In this document: one piece after another, positions 55,561 through 64,000 of the stretch
Layout: every line of letters begins with the position of its first letter
How positions within the stretch are numbered: position 1 is the stretch's first letter
From: Channallabes apus
Lineage: Eukaryota; Chordata; Actinopteri; Siluriformes; Clariidae
Direction of reading: 5' to 3'
NCBI GenBank assembly: GCA_030522415.1
Contig: CM060121.1
Coordinates: 25,816,412-25,880,411 of the forward strand
DNA length: 64,000 nucleotides
The notes under the pieces: generated by a model
Seen by the model: the letters and a program-made list of their open reading frames with translations, nothing else
What the model was told of the DNA's origin: nothing
The model's database searches: none
Made by a program: the position numbers and the translations under genes

Positions 55561-58500
55561 GAGGAGAGAGATACTCGCCGGGTCACCTTCGTCTCTCCGC
55601 CATCACCACCAACTCCATCCCCGAGCCGTATCGAGACCTATCAGAAGTTTTCTGCAGGCGACGAGCCACTCATCTTCCTCCTCATCGCCCATACGACCTC
55701 GCCATAGACCTACAACCCGGTACGATCCCCCCCCGCGGCCATCTCTACTCACTCACACCCACCGAGACCCAGGTGATGGAGGAATATGTAAACAACGCCT
55801 TGCGCCAAGGCACCATCAGGCCCTCCTCCTCACCTGCCACCGCGGGGTTCTTCTTCGTGAAGAAGAGAGGCGGTGAACTTCGCCCTTGTGTCGACTATCG
55901 GGGGCTCAACAATCTCACCATCAAAAACCGACATCCTCTGCCTCTTACCAACTCAGCCCTGGACGCCCTCTCTGGCGCCACCGTCTTTACGAAGTTGGAC
56001 CTCCGGAGCGCCTACAACTTGGTGCGCATCAGAGAGGGCGATGAGTGGAAGACGGCGTTCATCACCCCCACCGGACATTATGAAACCCTCGTCATCCCAT
56101 TCGGACTGTGCAATGCCCCCGCCGCATTCCAACACTTCATCAACGACGTCCTTAGGGACATGCTCGGTCGGTGGGCATTCGCTTACCTGGACGATATTCT
56201 CATCTATTCACGCACCATGGAAGAACACACCCAGCACGTCAGGGCGGTTCTAAAGAGATTACTCGCCCACCAACTGTACTGTAAGTTGGAAAAGTGCGCT
56301 TTTCACGAGCGCTCCACCACGTTCCTGGGTTTTGTCATCTCGCCCCAGGGTGTGGCCATGGACCCGCAGAAGCTAGAGGTTGTGTGTCATTGGCCCCTAC
56401 CCAAGACCCTCAAACAGCTTCAACGGTTTCTCGGGTTTGCGAACTTCTATCGTCGCTTTATCCGGGACTACAGTACAGTTGCCGCCCCCCTAACCGCTCT
56501 GACCCGTCCCTCCTCTCTCCCTTTCCACCTCAACCCGGCAGCTGTCTCCGCTTTCCGATCACTGTGTCACCGCTTCACCACCGCACCGATTCTCCACCAC
56601 CCAGATGTCAATAAACCATTCATTGTAGAGGTGGATGCTTCAGATGTGGGCGCTGGAGCTATCCTCTCACAGCAAGGTCCAGACCAAAAACTACACCCAT
56701 GTGGTTTTTTCTCCAGAAAATTTGACTCCACTCAGCAGCGATACGGGGTAGGGGACCGCGAACTGCTGGCCATAAAGTGGGCTCTGGAGGAGTGGCGTCA
56801 CTGGCTCCAGGGCGTCAGTGAGCCATTCATAGTCTGGACGGACCATCAAAATTTAATCACCATCAGAACCATTAAACAGTTAAATCCACGACAGGCGCGG
56901 TGGGCATTATTCTTTGAGAACTATAACTTTCACCTCTCATACCGCCTGGGGTCCAAGAACACCAAAGCGGACGCTCTCTCCCGACAACTAGAGATGGACC
57001 TTCCCCGGGCGGACCCCGCGCCTGTCCTCCCCTCTTCCGAGATCATCGCCCCCCTGCAACTGGACCTGGAAACGAGAGTGCGCCAGGCACGAGGTACAGA
57101 GACCGAACCAGCAGGTGTGCCACCTGGACGACTCTTCGTGCCCGAAGGGATGAGACCAGAGGTTCTCCATTGGGGACACTCCTCCCCAATTTCCGGCCAT
57201 CCAGGCACCCGACGGTCCCTCCAATTCATCCAGCGAGACTTCTGGTGGCCGTCTATGACGAGGGACATCCAAGAGTTCGTTCAGGCATGCCCAGTGTGCG
57301 CCAGGGCAAAGAACACCAACCAACCCTCTCCAGGAGAACTGCAACCACTCCCAGTCCCTCGACGGCCCTGGACGCACATTGCCGTGGACTTCATCACGGG
57401 CCTGCCGGCCTCCGAAGGAAAAGACACCATCCTCACGATCGTGGATCGGTTCTCTAAGACCGTGCACCTGGTGGCTCTCGCCGGACTCCCGTCAGCAAAG
57501 AAAACAGCCGAGCTGATTTTAGAGCACGTAGTCCGTCTGCATGTGTTCCCCAAGGATATCGACAGAGGGCCCCAGTTCACAGCCCGGTTCTGGAAGGCCT
57601 TCTGCCGTCTGATCGACTCCACCTGCAGTCTGTCCTCCGGATACCACCCACAGACTAACGGTCAGACGGAGCGGACCAACCAACAACTGGAGCGCTACCT
57701 GAGTTGTTTCGTAGCGGACCGCCAGCGCTCCTGGGCACGCTATCTCATCTGGGCGGAACTATCACACAACCTCCACATCTCCTCTGCCACCAACCTAAGC
57801 ACATTTGAGGTATGCCACGGTTTCCAACCCTCCGTGTTCAACCACCCAGAGCCGGAGGTTTTACATTTACATTTAGGCATTTGGCAGACGCTCTTATCCA
57901 GAACGACTTACATTTTTATTTTTTATTTATCTCATTACACACCTGAGCAGTTGAGGGTTAAGGGCCTTGCTCAAGGGCCCAACAGTGGCAGCTTGGTGGT
58001 TGTGGGGTTTGAACCTGGGATCTTCCAGACCGTAGTCCAATGCCTTAACCACTGAGCTACCCCTGCACCCCTTGATGTACCGTCAGCCCAACAGTTGGTC
58101 CGCAGATGTCGGCGGCTCTGGATTACGACCAACCAGGCCATCCAATGTGCCAATGCCCGCTACACCCACCAACATCGCCGCCGACATCCTCCAGGACGAC
58201 TATACTACGTAGGTGACAAGGTATGGCTGTCCACAAAAAACCTCCACCTTCACACCGAGTCAAAGAAGCTTTCCCCCAGATTCATAGGACCATACCACAT
58301 CACTCACAGAATTAACCCTGTCACCTACCGGCTCCAGCTGCCTGCGGCGCTCCGGATTCACCCAGTATTTCACCTATCCCAGTTCAAGCCCTTCATCACC
58401 TCACCCATGATTCCACCCACCCCCCCAGCTCCTCCTCCCCGGATCATCGACGGCGGTCCCGCCTACACCGTGCGCCGAATCCTTGACTCGCGCCCTCGGG

Positions 58501-58709
58501 GCAAAGGTACGCAATACCTGGTGGACTGGGAGGGCTATGGCCCCGAGGAGCGATCTTGGATCCCGGCCCGGTTCATTCTCGACCCTCAGCTAATTCGGGA
58601 CTACCGTCACAGGGTATCCTCCATCCCAGGACCGTCAGGAGCCAGTCCTGGACAGGGGGGTACTGTCATACACACTCAATCTGCGCCCGGCACTAGGACC
58701 CGGAAGTAA
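55494..58709 (+). pseudogene. Gypsy pol lacking protease; RT-RNase H-integrase-chromodomain
   Basis: One frame overlapping the gag end and continuing into the 3' LTR. No protease active site is found between the zinc knuckle and RT, so that region is deleted. RT: LDLRSAYNLVRI, VIPFGLCNAPAAFQ and the YLDD active site (about 56184). RNase H: VEVDASDVGAGA (about 56628). Integrase: HHCC zinc domain (57160-57305), Asp in VDFITG (57385), a shortened DIDRGPQF block lacking two residues (57555), and Glu in GQTERTN (57661). The SINE (213 bp including duplication) adds a stop at 58053-58055. The frame resumes at 58074 with the integrase C-terminus and a chromodomain ([10 protein letters not shown]...[17 protein letters not shown], about 58465-58575). 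Confidence 0.9.
57861..58073 (-). mobile_element. tRNA-derived SINE in the integrase gene
   Basis: On the minus strand the head has an A-box-like tagctcagtggttaag and B-box-like ggttcaaacccc. The 3' end (plus tttacatttaggcatttggc) carries the gcagacgctcttatcca core common to fish SINE/LINE tails; a plus-strand tail of the same family is at 34317. tt is repeated at the junctions. It is the only disruption of the pol reading frame by insertion. Confidence 0.88.
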
Positions 58710-59046
58710 GACGGGCGCAAAACCAGGAAGTATAAAAGAGGTAAACAAACGATGGCTTACCGCTCAGTCATTGAGTTCGGCCCATGTCAGCTCCAGTTGT
58801 TGTTTCAGCAAACCGTGAGTACTCACATGTTGGTTCCGTTGTCTTTTGCTATTGTGTGTGTATTTTTAGGACGCGGGTTAAATTTGTGTTTTTCCCGTGC
58901 TCCGTTTTTGTGAGAGTCCTTAAACTAAATCGCGTGGTTATCCTGCCTGCTCGCTTCTTTCCGCGTTTGGGTTTATCCTCCACGCTACATTGGGCTAACC
59001 GCTAAAGCTACGTCTTCTGGTCACCTCAGGTTAGTCCATCTTGACA
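58664..59046 (+). repeat. 3' LTR of the chromodomain Gypsy element
   Basis: Identical in length to the 5' LTR and about 99.5% identical by direct reading (two differences). Pol ends 46 bases inside it. Confidence 0.95.
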
Positions 59047-59165
59047 ATCATTTTGACTTATACACATTCACATTTCATACAAACTTAAGTAATTCTTTTG
59101 ATTGTGTAAAGCTGCTTTGAAACAATGTCAATTGTTAAAAGTGCTACACAAATAAAATTTTATTG

Positions 59166-61625
59166 AAATAAATCATGAACTTCAGAAAGAAAGTCCAGCC
59201 CCTGCTGCCTCTCATCATCAAAGGGATTAAGGTGGATAGAATGAAAAAAAAAACATTTAAGAAAACCAATCTCTATTAGGCTTGCACATTCATGTTATCA
59301 ACAGCAACAAATGTGTTTAGAATACTTTTATCAATACCTGAGTTAGATAGATATCTACAGTACATCAATATCAGTTTATTTGTCGAGTACTTGTACTTTT
59401 ATACCCATCGTACGTTTTTTTCAGCACTTTTTTTTTTACTTATTACTTCTACTTCACTAATAAAACTGAAAGGAAATGGTACTGTACTTCTACTTGTAGT
59501 GGAGTATATCTTAGGCAAGTATTTGTCCTTACTTGAATATTGATTTTGCGTACTTCTGCCTCTGTCAGACAGTGAGGGAGACTTCTTTCATGACCACATC
59601 CTAAGAAAGTCATAGGTTATATCATTAACATACAGTATGAACTTTGTTCTCTGCTACTGTAGGTAAGCATTGTGGAAAAAAAAAGTGGCAGAGGGCAATC
59701 TGTTTATTGTGCATGAAAAGAGCTAAAGTGAGCCCATTATTCGCTACTTTAGATACTTTTCTCCCCTTCCAGTCACTGTCAAAAGAATTGTCCATGATTT
59801 AACTTAATCCTAAACACTTGAAAGATTGAATCAGTACACTGAATGGGCTGAATAAGTTTAGACCTCAAAAGGAGCAACAGCTTATGATTTCAACAAGCAT
59901 AGACCAGAATATGCAAAAATAGAGACAGAGAATGAAAAAAATTATAATTCTAGGAAAACAAGCATGCCTAAACTGATGGTAAAGATGCATAGTGGAGATT
60001 AGGACAGAGACAGTGTGAGAGAGGGTGGGAGGGACAGAGCGAGGGAGAAATGGAGAGTAAAAAGAAACTGAATGAAAGGGGGAGGGAGAGATATATGGAG
60101 ACTTTAGAAAAAAAAAACTTTAGACATGACAGCTAGAATAAAGCTGGATGAGTATTAGGCAAAGAAGACAAAGAATGAAGAAAAGCTAGGTTAACGTACT
60201 GTAGCAGTGTGGGAGTGAGCATACAACGAGAGTGACTGACCATATGTGACAGATATGCGACGTTTTATTGTAAGGCTGATGTCTGTCTTCTTTTTTGCCT
60301 CCTTCAGCAGCTTGCTGATTTGGCAATACATAACTTACAGGTAAGGGCCTGATCTGTGTGTGTATCTGTGTTTTTCCATAGAATTGGTATTTTTTATAAT
60401 ACATGCGACTAACAACAACCAACTTCTACTCTATTTTTTAAAATAAGTGTTTTCATCTTAAAACAAAAAAAAATCAGCTTCATTAAAAATCCTATCCATA
60501 TGGTCCTAAAAATAAACTTTTTAATTTAGGAACTGTTGATTTACTGTCTTAACCATAATTAGATTTTTTTTTTTTCATTTTTAAACTTAAAATTTTTATT
60601 TAAAGCCACCAAATTTCTGTTCACCAAAAAACTGTTAAGTAAATGTGTGTAATCATTCCTAACATGTGATCTACTCTTCATTCATAATAGAGTACTGATC
60701 TGAAAAGATATCATGAATTCTACATGAAATGACCAATATTGTGTACCGCTCAGCCTCAGTCATGGGTTGCAGTTAGTGAACATCTACTTCAGAAATTCAG
60801 TAACTACGTTTTCAGGTATAGGGTGAGGTACTTCCTGGTTTCCTAGAGTCAGGAAACACATTTCCCTGGCTTGTGCAGGGAAGGAAGAGGTGGTGAGGAA
60901 TAGCAATTCACTTTCTTTGAACAAGTGTTTAAGCAATTTTGTAAGAAAAATTAAAAACCAGATAACGTATCACTCTTACTTAAGGGTGAAGAAGATGTAA
61001 CGCAAAATCCAAAAATCATGGCACAATAGTTTTAAACTGTGAACTCCCATTTTTTCAGTGAGCAATTTCATTCAGTAGCATGTCCTAGCTCCCCAATTCT
61101 TTTTTAATTCAGAGTGAGTGAATGTCAGATTCATGTAGTTGGTTAAATAATTTTGTGAAAAGCAATTGTTACGAACAGTAGCTTTATTGCTCTAGTTTTT
61201 GTTCCACATTAAAAAAATTAAAATAAATAACACATTTGTTTAAACTGTGGTATTTATAGTAATTAGTTTTTTGTTTTTTTGGCCATATGGATAACTGGAA
61301 CTATGAAACTATACATATTTGCAGTTACACTAAAATTACACTAGAATCATATCACAGTTACACTAAAATCATATGGAATTTTTTAAAGAGTTAATTTGCA
61401 TATTGTATGGAAAGGACACACACTTCTATATGGAAGAAATTCTCTAAATATCTTTCAAATTCTTGTACAAATTGCCTTAAAGCAAACATGTGAAAAAACC
61501 TGTTTTTCATCATTCCTGTCATGAATCAGATGTGTTTCATTATGTTGATTCTTATTGTGAAACCATTTTGACCAGAACTTCTTGGAAGAAAAGATTTTGT
61601 ATTTCAATGGGACCATAAATAAATG
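59166..61625. other. Mostly unique AT-rich DNA
   Basis: 59370-59570 resembles a degraded hAT right end (gtacttctacttgtagtgga type repeats). GA-rich sequence lies at 59995-60090. A possible exon is at 60308. No other feature; five TAC(A/T)GTA heptamers between 59350 and 60205. Confidence 0.45.
60308..60340 (+). other. Candidate 33-nt host micro-exon
   Basis: A pyrimidine-rich acceptor (cttcttttttgcctccttcag) precedes 33 nt that are followed by a strong donor (CAG|gtaagg). The length is a multiple of three and two of three frames are open (QLADLAIHNLQ in phase 0; SLLIWQYITY in phase 1). No repeat family covers it. Chance matches of this quality occur in introns, so this is only a candidate. 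Confidence 0.3.
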
Positions 61626-62453
61626 TGTCACGTCTGTGCTGTCAGTGAGTGCGTGGCATGAATGCAGAGGCGAGCTGAAGGTTCAATAAAGACTTTTATT
61701 TGACTTGAAATACATACAAAAGTAAATAGGCTTTTTACCAAGCACTTACTAGACTTTACTTTCGTTTAATAAAACAAAAACCAACAACACAAAACTACTA
61801 AGGCAACTAAAGCGAGACGCCTGACTGAACTTCAGTCAGGCTATTTATACAAACTAACTCTAATTATCTTTCCTCGGTTCAGGTGAACTTCTACGTCACC
61901 TGACCGAGGTGCATCTTGGGAACTAGAGTTTATACTTAAAACACAACAAATACAAAACTAAACTAAACAAACCAAACGGGCGTTTTCTTCCGTTCCTTCT
62001 CTTCCGGCCGGTGCGGGGAACCCTGTTACTTCTCGTTGCGTCGCCCCTGAATGGCGTCCGCTGAATGGCGAGCCTGCAGCCCTCCCCGCTTTGCCGTGCT
62101 TCTCTCTTTCTCCGCTCCTCGCTGCTCTCCAGCAAGTCCTCCTGCTCCTCGAGCAAGCTGTACTCCCAGCTCTGATACATCTCAGCCTCGCTGTCCTCCA
62201 GCCAGTCCGCCAGCTCCCCCCCAAAATTCGTCCAGGGGGAAGTCCTCCGCTAAGCCACTGTTTAGGTCTAGCATTCTGTCACGAACTGTGCTGTCGGTGA
62301 GTGCGTGGCATGAATGCAGAGGCGAGCTGACGGTTCAATAATGACTTTTATTTGACTTGAAATACATACAAAAGTAAATAGGCTTTTTCCCAAGCACTTA
62401 CTAGTCTTTACTTTCGTTTAATAAAACAAAAACCAACAACACAAAACTACTAA
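61626..62453 (-). mobile_element. Short LTR element (TRIM-like) with gag start
   Basis: 61626-61801 and 62277-62453 are direct repeats about 176 bp long, near-identical. Read on the minus strand they are the R-U5 end of an LTR finishing CGTGACA, with a TTTATT polyadenylation-like context. The full LTR at the left probably extends to about 61980 (U3 with a TATA-like tataaata near 61850). The right LTR is truncated. The internal region is only about 300 bp. Confidence 0.7.
61923..62274 (-). pseudogene. gag-like start of the short LTR element, frameshifted
   Basis: On the minus strand, ATG at 62274-62272 lies two bases after the LTR end (TGACA-GA-ATG), as in the 54144 element. It reads MLDLNSGLAEDFPLDEFWGG, then shifts at a G run. 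The shifted frame continues ELADWLEDSEAEMYQSWEYS, then LLEEQEDLLESSEERRKREA, an acidic then basic coiled-coil-like stretch, and runs out into the LTR. No zinc knuckle or pol follows. Confidence 0.55.
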
Positions 62454-62818
62454 ACTACTTAATTTTAATTTTTTTTAAACCTATTAAATATATATCAAGA
62501 GAAATGTATGCTTTTTATGTATCTTAAAAATACTTTTTTTACCTTATCTAAAATAAAGCTTTTTTTTCAATGATGGACTTTTCCTGTATATCCAATCATT
62601 CAACAATTTGAAATTTGTGACATTTACCACTACCTGCTGTTTACTTCATATGGTGCATAAGGCAAGAGAAGAACAATTATTGTTAACTTTTAAAGGCATT
62701 GAGGCATCCTGAAAGTTAATTTCTCATTTATATCTCATTTATATATTTATATTATAAGATTCAATGAAAATTATAAAGCATTGGACTAATCCAAATATCT
62801 TCAATATCATTCATTACT
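62454..62818. other. No gene recognised
   Basis: AT-rich; nothing supported. Confidence 0.4.
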
Positions 62819-62960
62819 TGTGGTATTCATGGCTCAGTGGTAGGGTAGGCTCTTTGTCTATCGTGTAGACATCCTACAGTAAGTTTGAACCTTGGCCAAG
62901 GCAACTTGTTAATACTGTAGGAGCAGTTGAAAGAAGCAGTTTCTTTCTGATACTTGCTCT
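62819..62960 (+). mobile_element. tRNA-derived SINE head
   Basis: A-box-like tggctcagtgg and B-box-like agtttgaacct, the spacing enlarged by a TACAGTA (62875-62881) just before the B box. Not a functional tRNA gene: the fold and anticodon arm are not preserved. Confidence 0.55.
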
Positions 62961-63538
62961 TTTATATACAGTAATCATTGATAACTTATCATGTGATAAA
63001 GTCACCCGACATTTATGTCAGCTGATAAAAGTTTCATTGTGCATTTTTTATGATACTTATTCCCTCTGTAATGAGGCATAACTTTTACCCATTATATATT
63101 TACTATTGCTTTGCTTTTTTATTATATATGTATTTTTTTATTAATCTATTATTAATCTTTCCTTCTCTTTCATTCTCCACTACCACCCTACATCCAACCA
63201 CCCACTCACAATCAGTAATGCAGGTCTTCGTGGACCACGGAATATGCACAAATTGGCTAACAGGTAAAAGAGACATCACATGTCTATATTATGTCTGTAT
63301 TATATTCAACTAATAAAGACATCACAAGTAAACTACAGTACAAAAAAGTGCGATAAGTTCTATTACTAAATGACAACTGCAAGCCAAGTCATTATGTGTT
63401 ATGAGCACATAAGGCCTTAAAATATACGGTCCAAAAACAAGCTATTTTTACATACACACTTATAAACATGAATGCTATGGCAATATTAGGCAGCAAGTGA
63501 ACATTTTATCTTGGATGTTGATATGTGGGAAGTAGAAA
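62961..63538. other. AT-rich spacer
   Basis: Contains TACAGTA near 62968 and 63335 and the candidate exon at 63216-63263; otherwise nothing supported. Confidence 0.4.
63216..63263 (+). other. Candidate 48-nt host exon
   Basis: Follows a long pyrimidine/C-rich tract ending acaatcag and ends CAG|gtaaaag. It is less AT-rich than its surroundings. Phase 1 reads NAGLRGPRNMHKLAN; phase 2 reads MQVFVDHGICTNWLT. Could be chance. Confidence 0.25.
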
Positions 63539-63813
63539 AAAATGATAAGTATAAGGATTTGAATGACTTTAACAAGGGTCAAATTGTGTTGGCTAGATAA
63601 CTGTACCAGAGCAACTCCAAAACACAGTCATGCATGTGGGGAGTAAAGAATGGCCTGTGTAGACCAATTCACTGTAGGTTAAATTACTGAAAAGGTTAAT
63701 GCTGGTTCCCATATAAAATGTCAGAACACACAGTGCATTCCTGCTTTGGTGGCAAGGAAGGAAACCTACTCAATATTAGGTGGGTGGTCACGATGTTATG
63801 GTTGATCGACGTG
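63539..63813 (+). mobile_element. Internally deleted Tc1-like fragment
   Basis: The transposase N-terminus (DFNKGQIVLAR-like coding at 63555-63600) and a middle block (gtcagaacacacagtgcat) join directly to the right end (caatattaggtgggtggtca, ttatggttgatcgacgtg, then TA at 63814). Same family as 5619 and 9890. No catalytic part remains. Confidence 0.65.
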
Positions 63814-64000
63814 TACCAGTCAAAAGTGCTTATAAGTACTCATGGCTTTAATATTGCCTTCATTTACAGTCTCATTAGTCAGTAGTTAGTTGGTTCCCCT
63901 AAGAATAAGCTTTTTTGGTAGCTACTTTTTATTTCAATGTCATTGTTTTGATTGTGCCAGTAACTTATGGTTATTAATTATACTATGTTGATTAAATGAT
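63814..64000. other. Nothing recognised
   Basis: AT-rich right margin of the window. Confidence 0.4.

Larger units (their letters stand above)
54144..59046 (+). mobile_element. Chromodomain Gypsy-type LTR retrotransposon, young but defective
   Basis: 4903 bp with two 383-bp LTRs and a perfect 5-bp target duplication atcat (54139-54143, 59047-59051). The LTRs differ at only two positions. Gag and pol are on the plus strand, with pol in the -1 frame relative to gag. Domain order RT, RNase H, integrase, chromodomain marks it as a chromovirus, as in fish Sushi-like elements. Protease is absent, gag has a stop, and integrase carries a SINE. A purine tract (gacagggggg) precedes the 3' LTR. Confidence 0.95.
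52741..59165 (+). repeat. Dispersed repeat split by hAT and Gypsy insertions
   Basis: Once 52981-53457 and 54144-59046 are removed, a continuous repeat runs to about 59165 (ending aataaaattttattg). The part before 54143 plus 59047-59165 reappears in reverse at 49683 and partly at 26155. Its left end forms an inverted repeat: 52741-52854 is the inverse of 52947-52980 plus 53458-53543. No coding. CT-rich near 53615-53700. Confidence 0.75.

Noticed and set aside
56470..56478. TACAGTA in the Gypsy pol gene as an excision scar
   Set aside because: The frame is intact and the residues (DYSTVAAPL) are conserved Gypsy sequence, so the heptamer is native coding.
62819..62900. Functional tRNA gene
   Set aside because: A and B box-like motifs exist, but the arms do not pair and the spacing is disturbed by a 5-bp insertion; SINE head is more likely.

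Overview
This window looks like vertebrate nuclear DNA, most likely from a ray-finned fish and plausibly an ostariophysan such as a catfish (inference from repeat families only). It is AT-rich with GC-rich islands. The islands are the coding parts of retroelements. I find no convincing complete host protein gene, rRNA, functional tRNA, CRISPR array or operon. The recognisable content is layered transposable elements: Tc1/mariner, hAT and its MITEs, PIF/Harbinger, a piggyBac-like transposase, L2/CR1, Rex1-like, RTE and HERO/R2-like LINEs, three kinds of tRNA-derived SINE, and several LTR elements.

Layout. 0-5 kb: two hAT MITEs with 8-bp target duplications and a decayed Tc1. 5-10 kb: a (TCTA)n array, a Tc1 remnant, a complete 1620-bp Tc1 (6356-7975), and a hAT MITE (8081-9238) holding a probable solo LTR. 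10-16 kb: Tc1 fragments and an almost intact, 5'-truncated RTE LINE on the minus strand (12712-15309). 16-20 kb: a hAT end fused to a broken Tc1, then a Harbinger element (17831-19588) whose empty site survives as a paralogue near 46.63 kb. 20-24.4 kb: a Tc1 whose left inverted repeat is split by a HERO-like LINE. 24.6-28.1 kb: a probable LTR with a minisatellite, and an internally deleted Gypsy element (minus). 29-35.5 kb: an RTE pseudogene split by a 4-kb TA-flanked DNA transposon that carries piggyBac-like coding. 36-42 kb: a Rex1-like LINE (minus) split by a second 1620-bp Tc1 and by an L2-type LINE with a fully open 976-codon frame. 42.6-47 kb: a deleted Tc1, then a TIR element holding a SINE and a hAT MITE. 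47-52 kb: a Gypsy pol relic, rearranged hAT pieces, a terminal-inverted-repeat element and a large palindrome. 52.7-59.2 kb: a dispersed repeat split by a hAT MITE and by a young chromodomain Gypsy element (54144-59046). 59-64 kb: mostly unique AT-rich DNA, a short LTR element, a SINE, a Tc1 relic and two possible host micro-exons.

The main signal is a 7-bp motif, TAC(A/T)GTA, seen about 60 times by eye where roughly 15 are expected from base composition. In several paralogous pairs inside this window one copy has TA and the other has TACAGTA or TACTGTA at the same place. That is the canonical excision scar of Tc1/mariner elements whose ends begin with CAG. The window therefore appears to record many Tc1 excisions as well as the surviving insertions.

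Strand, coordinates, target duplications and motif comparisons were read directly. Family names rest on remembered family features and were not checked by database search.
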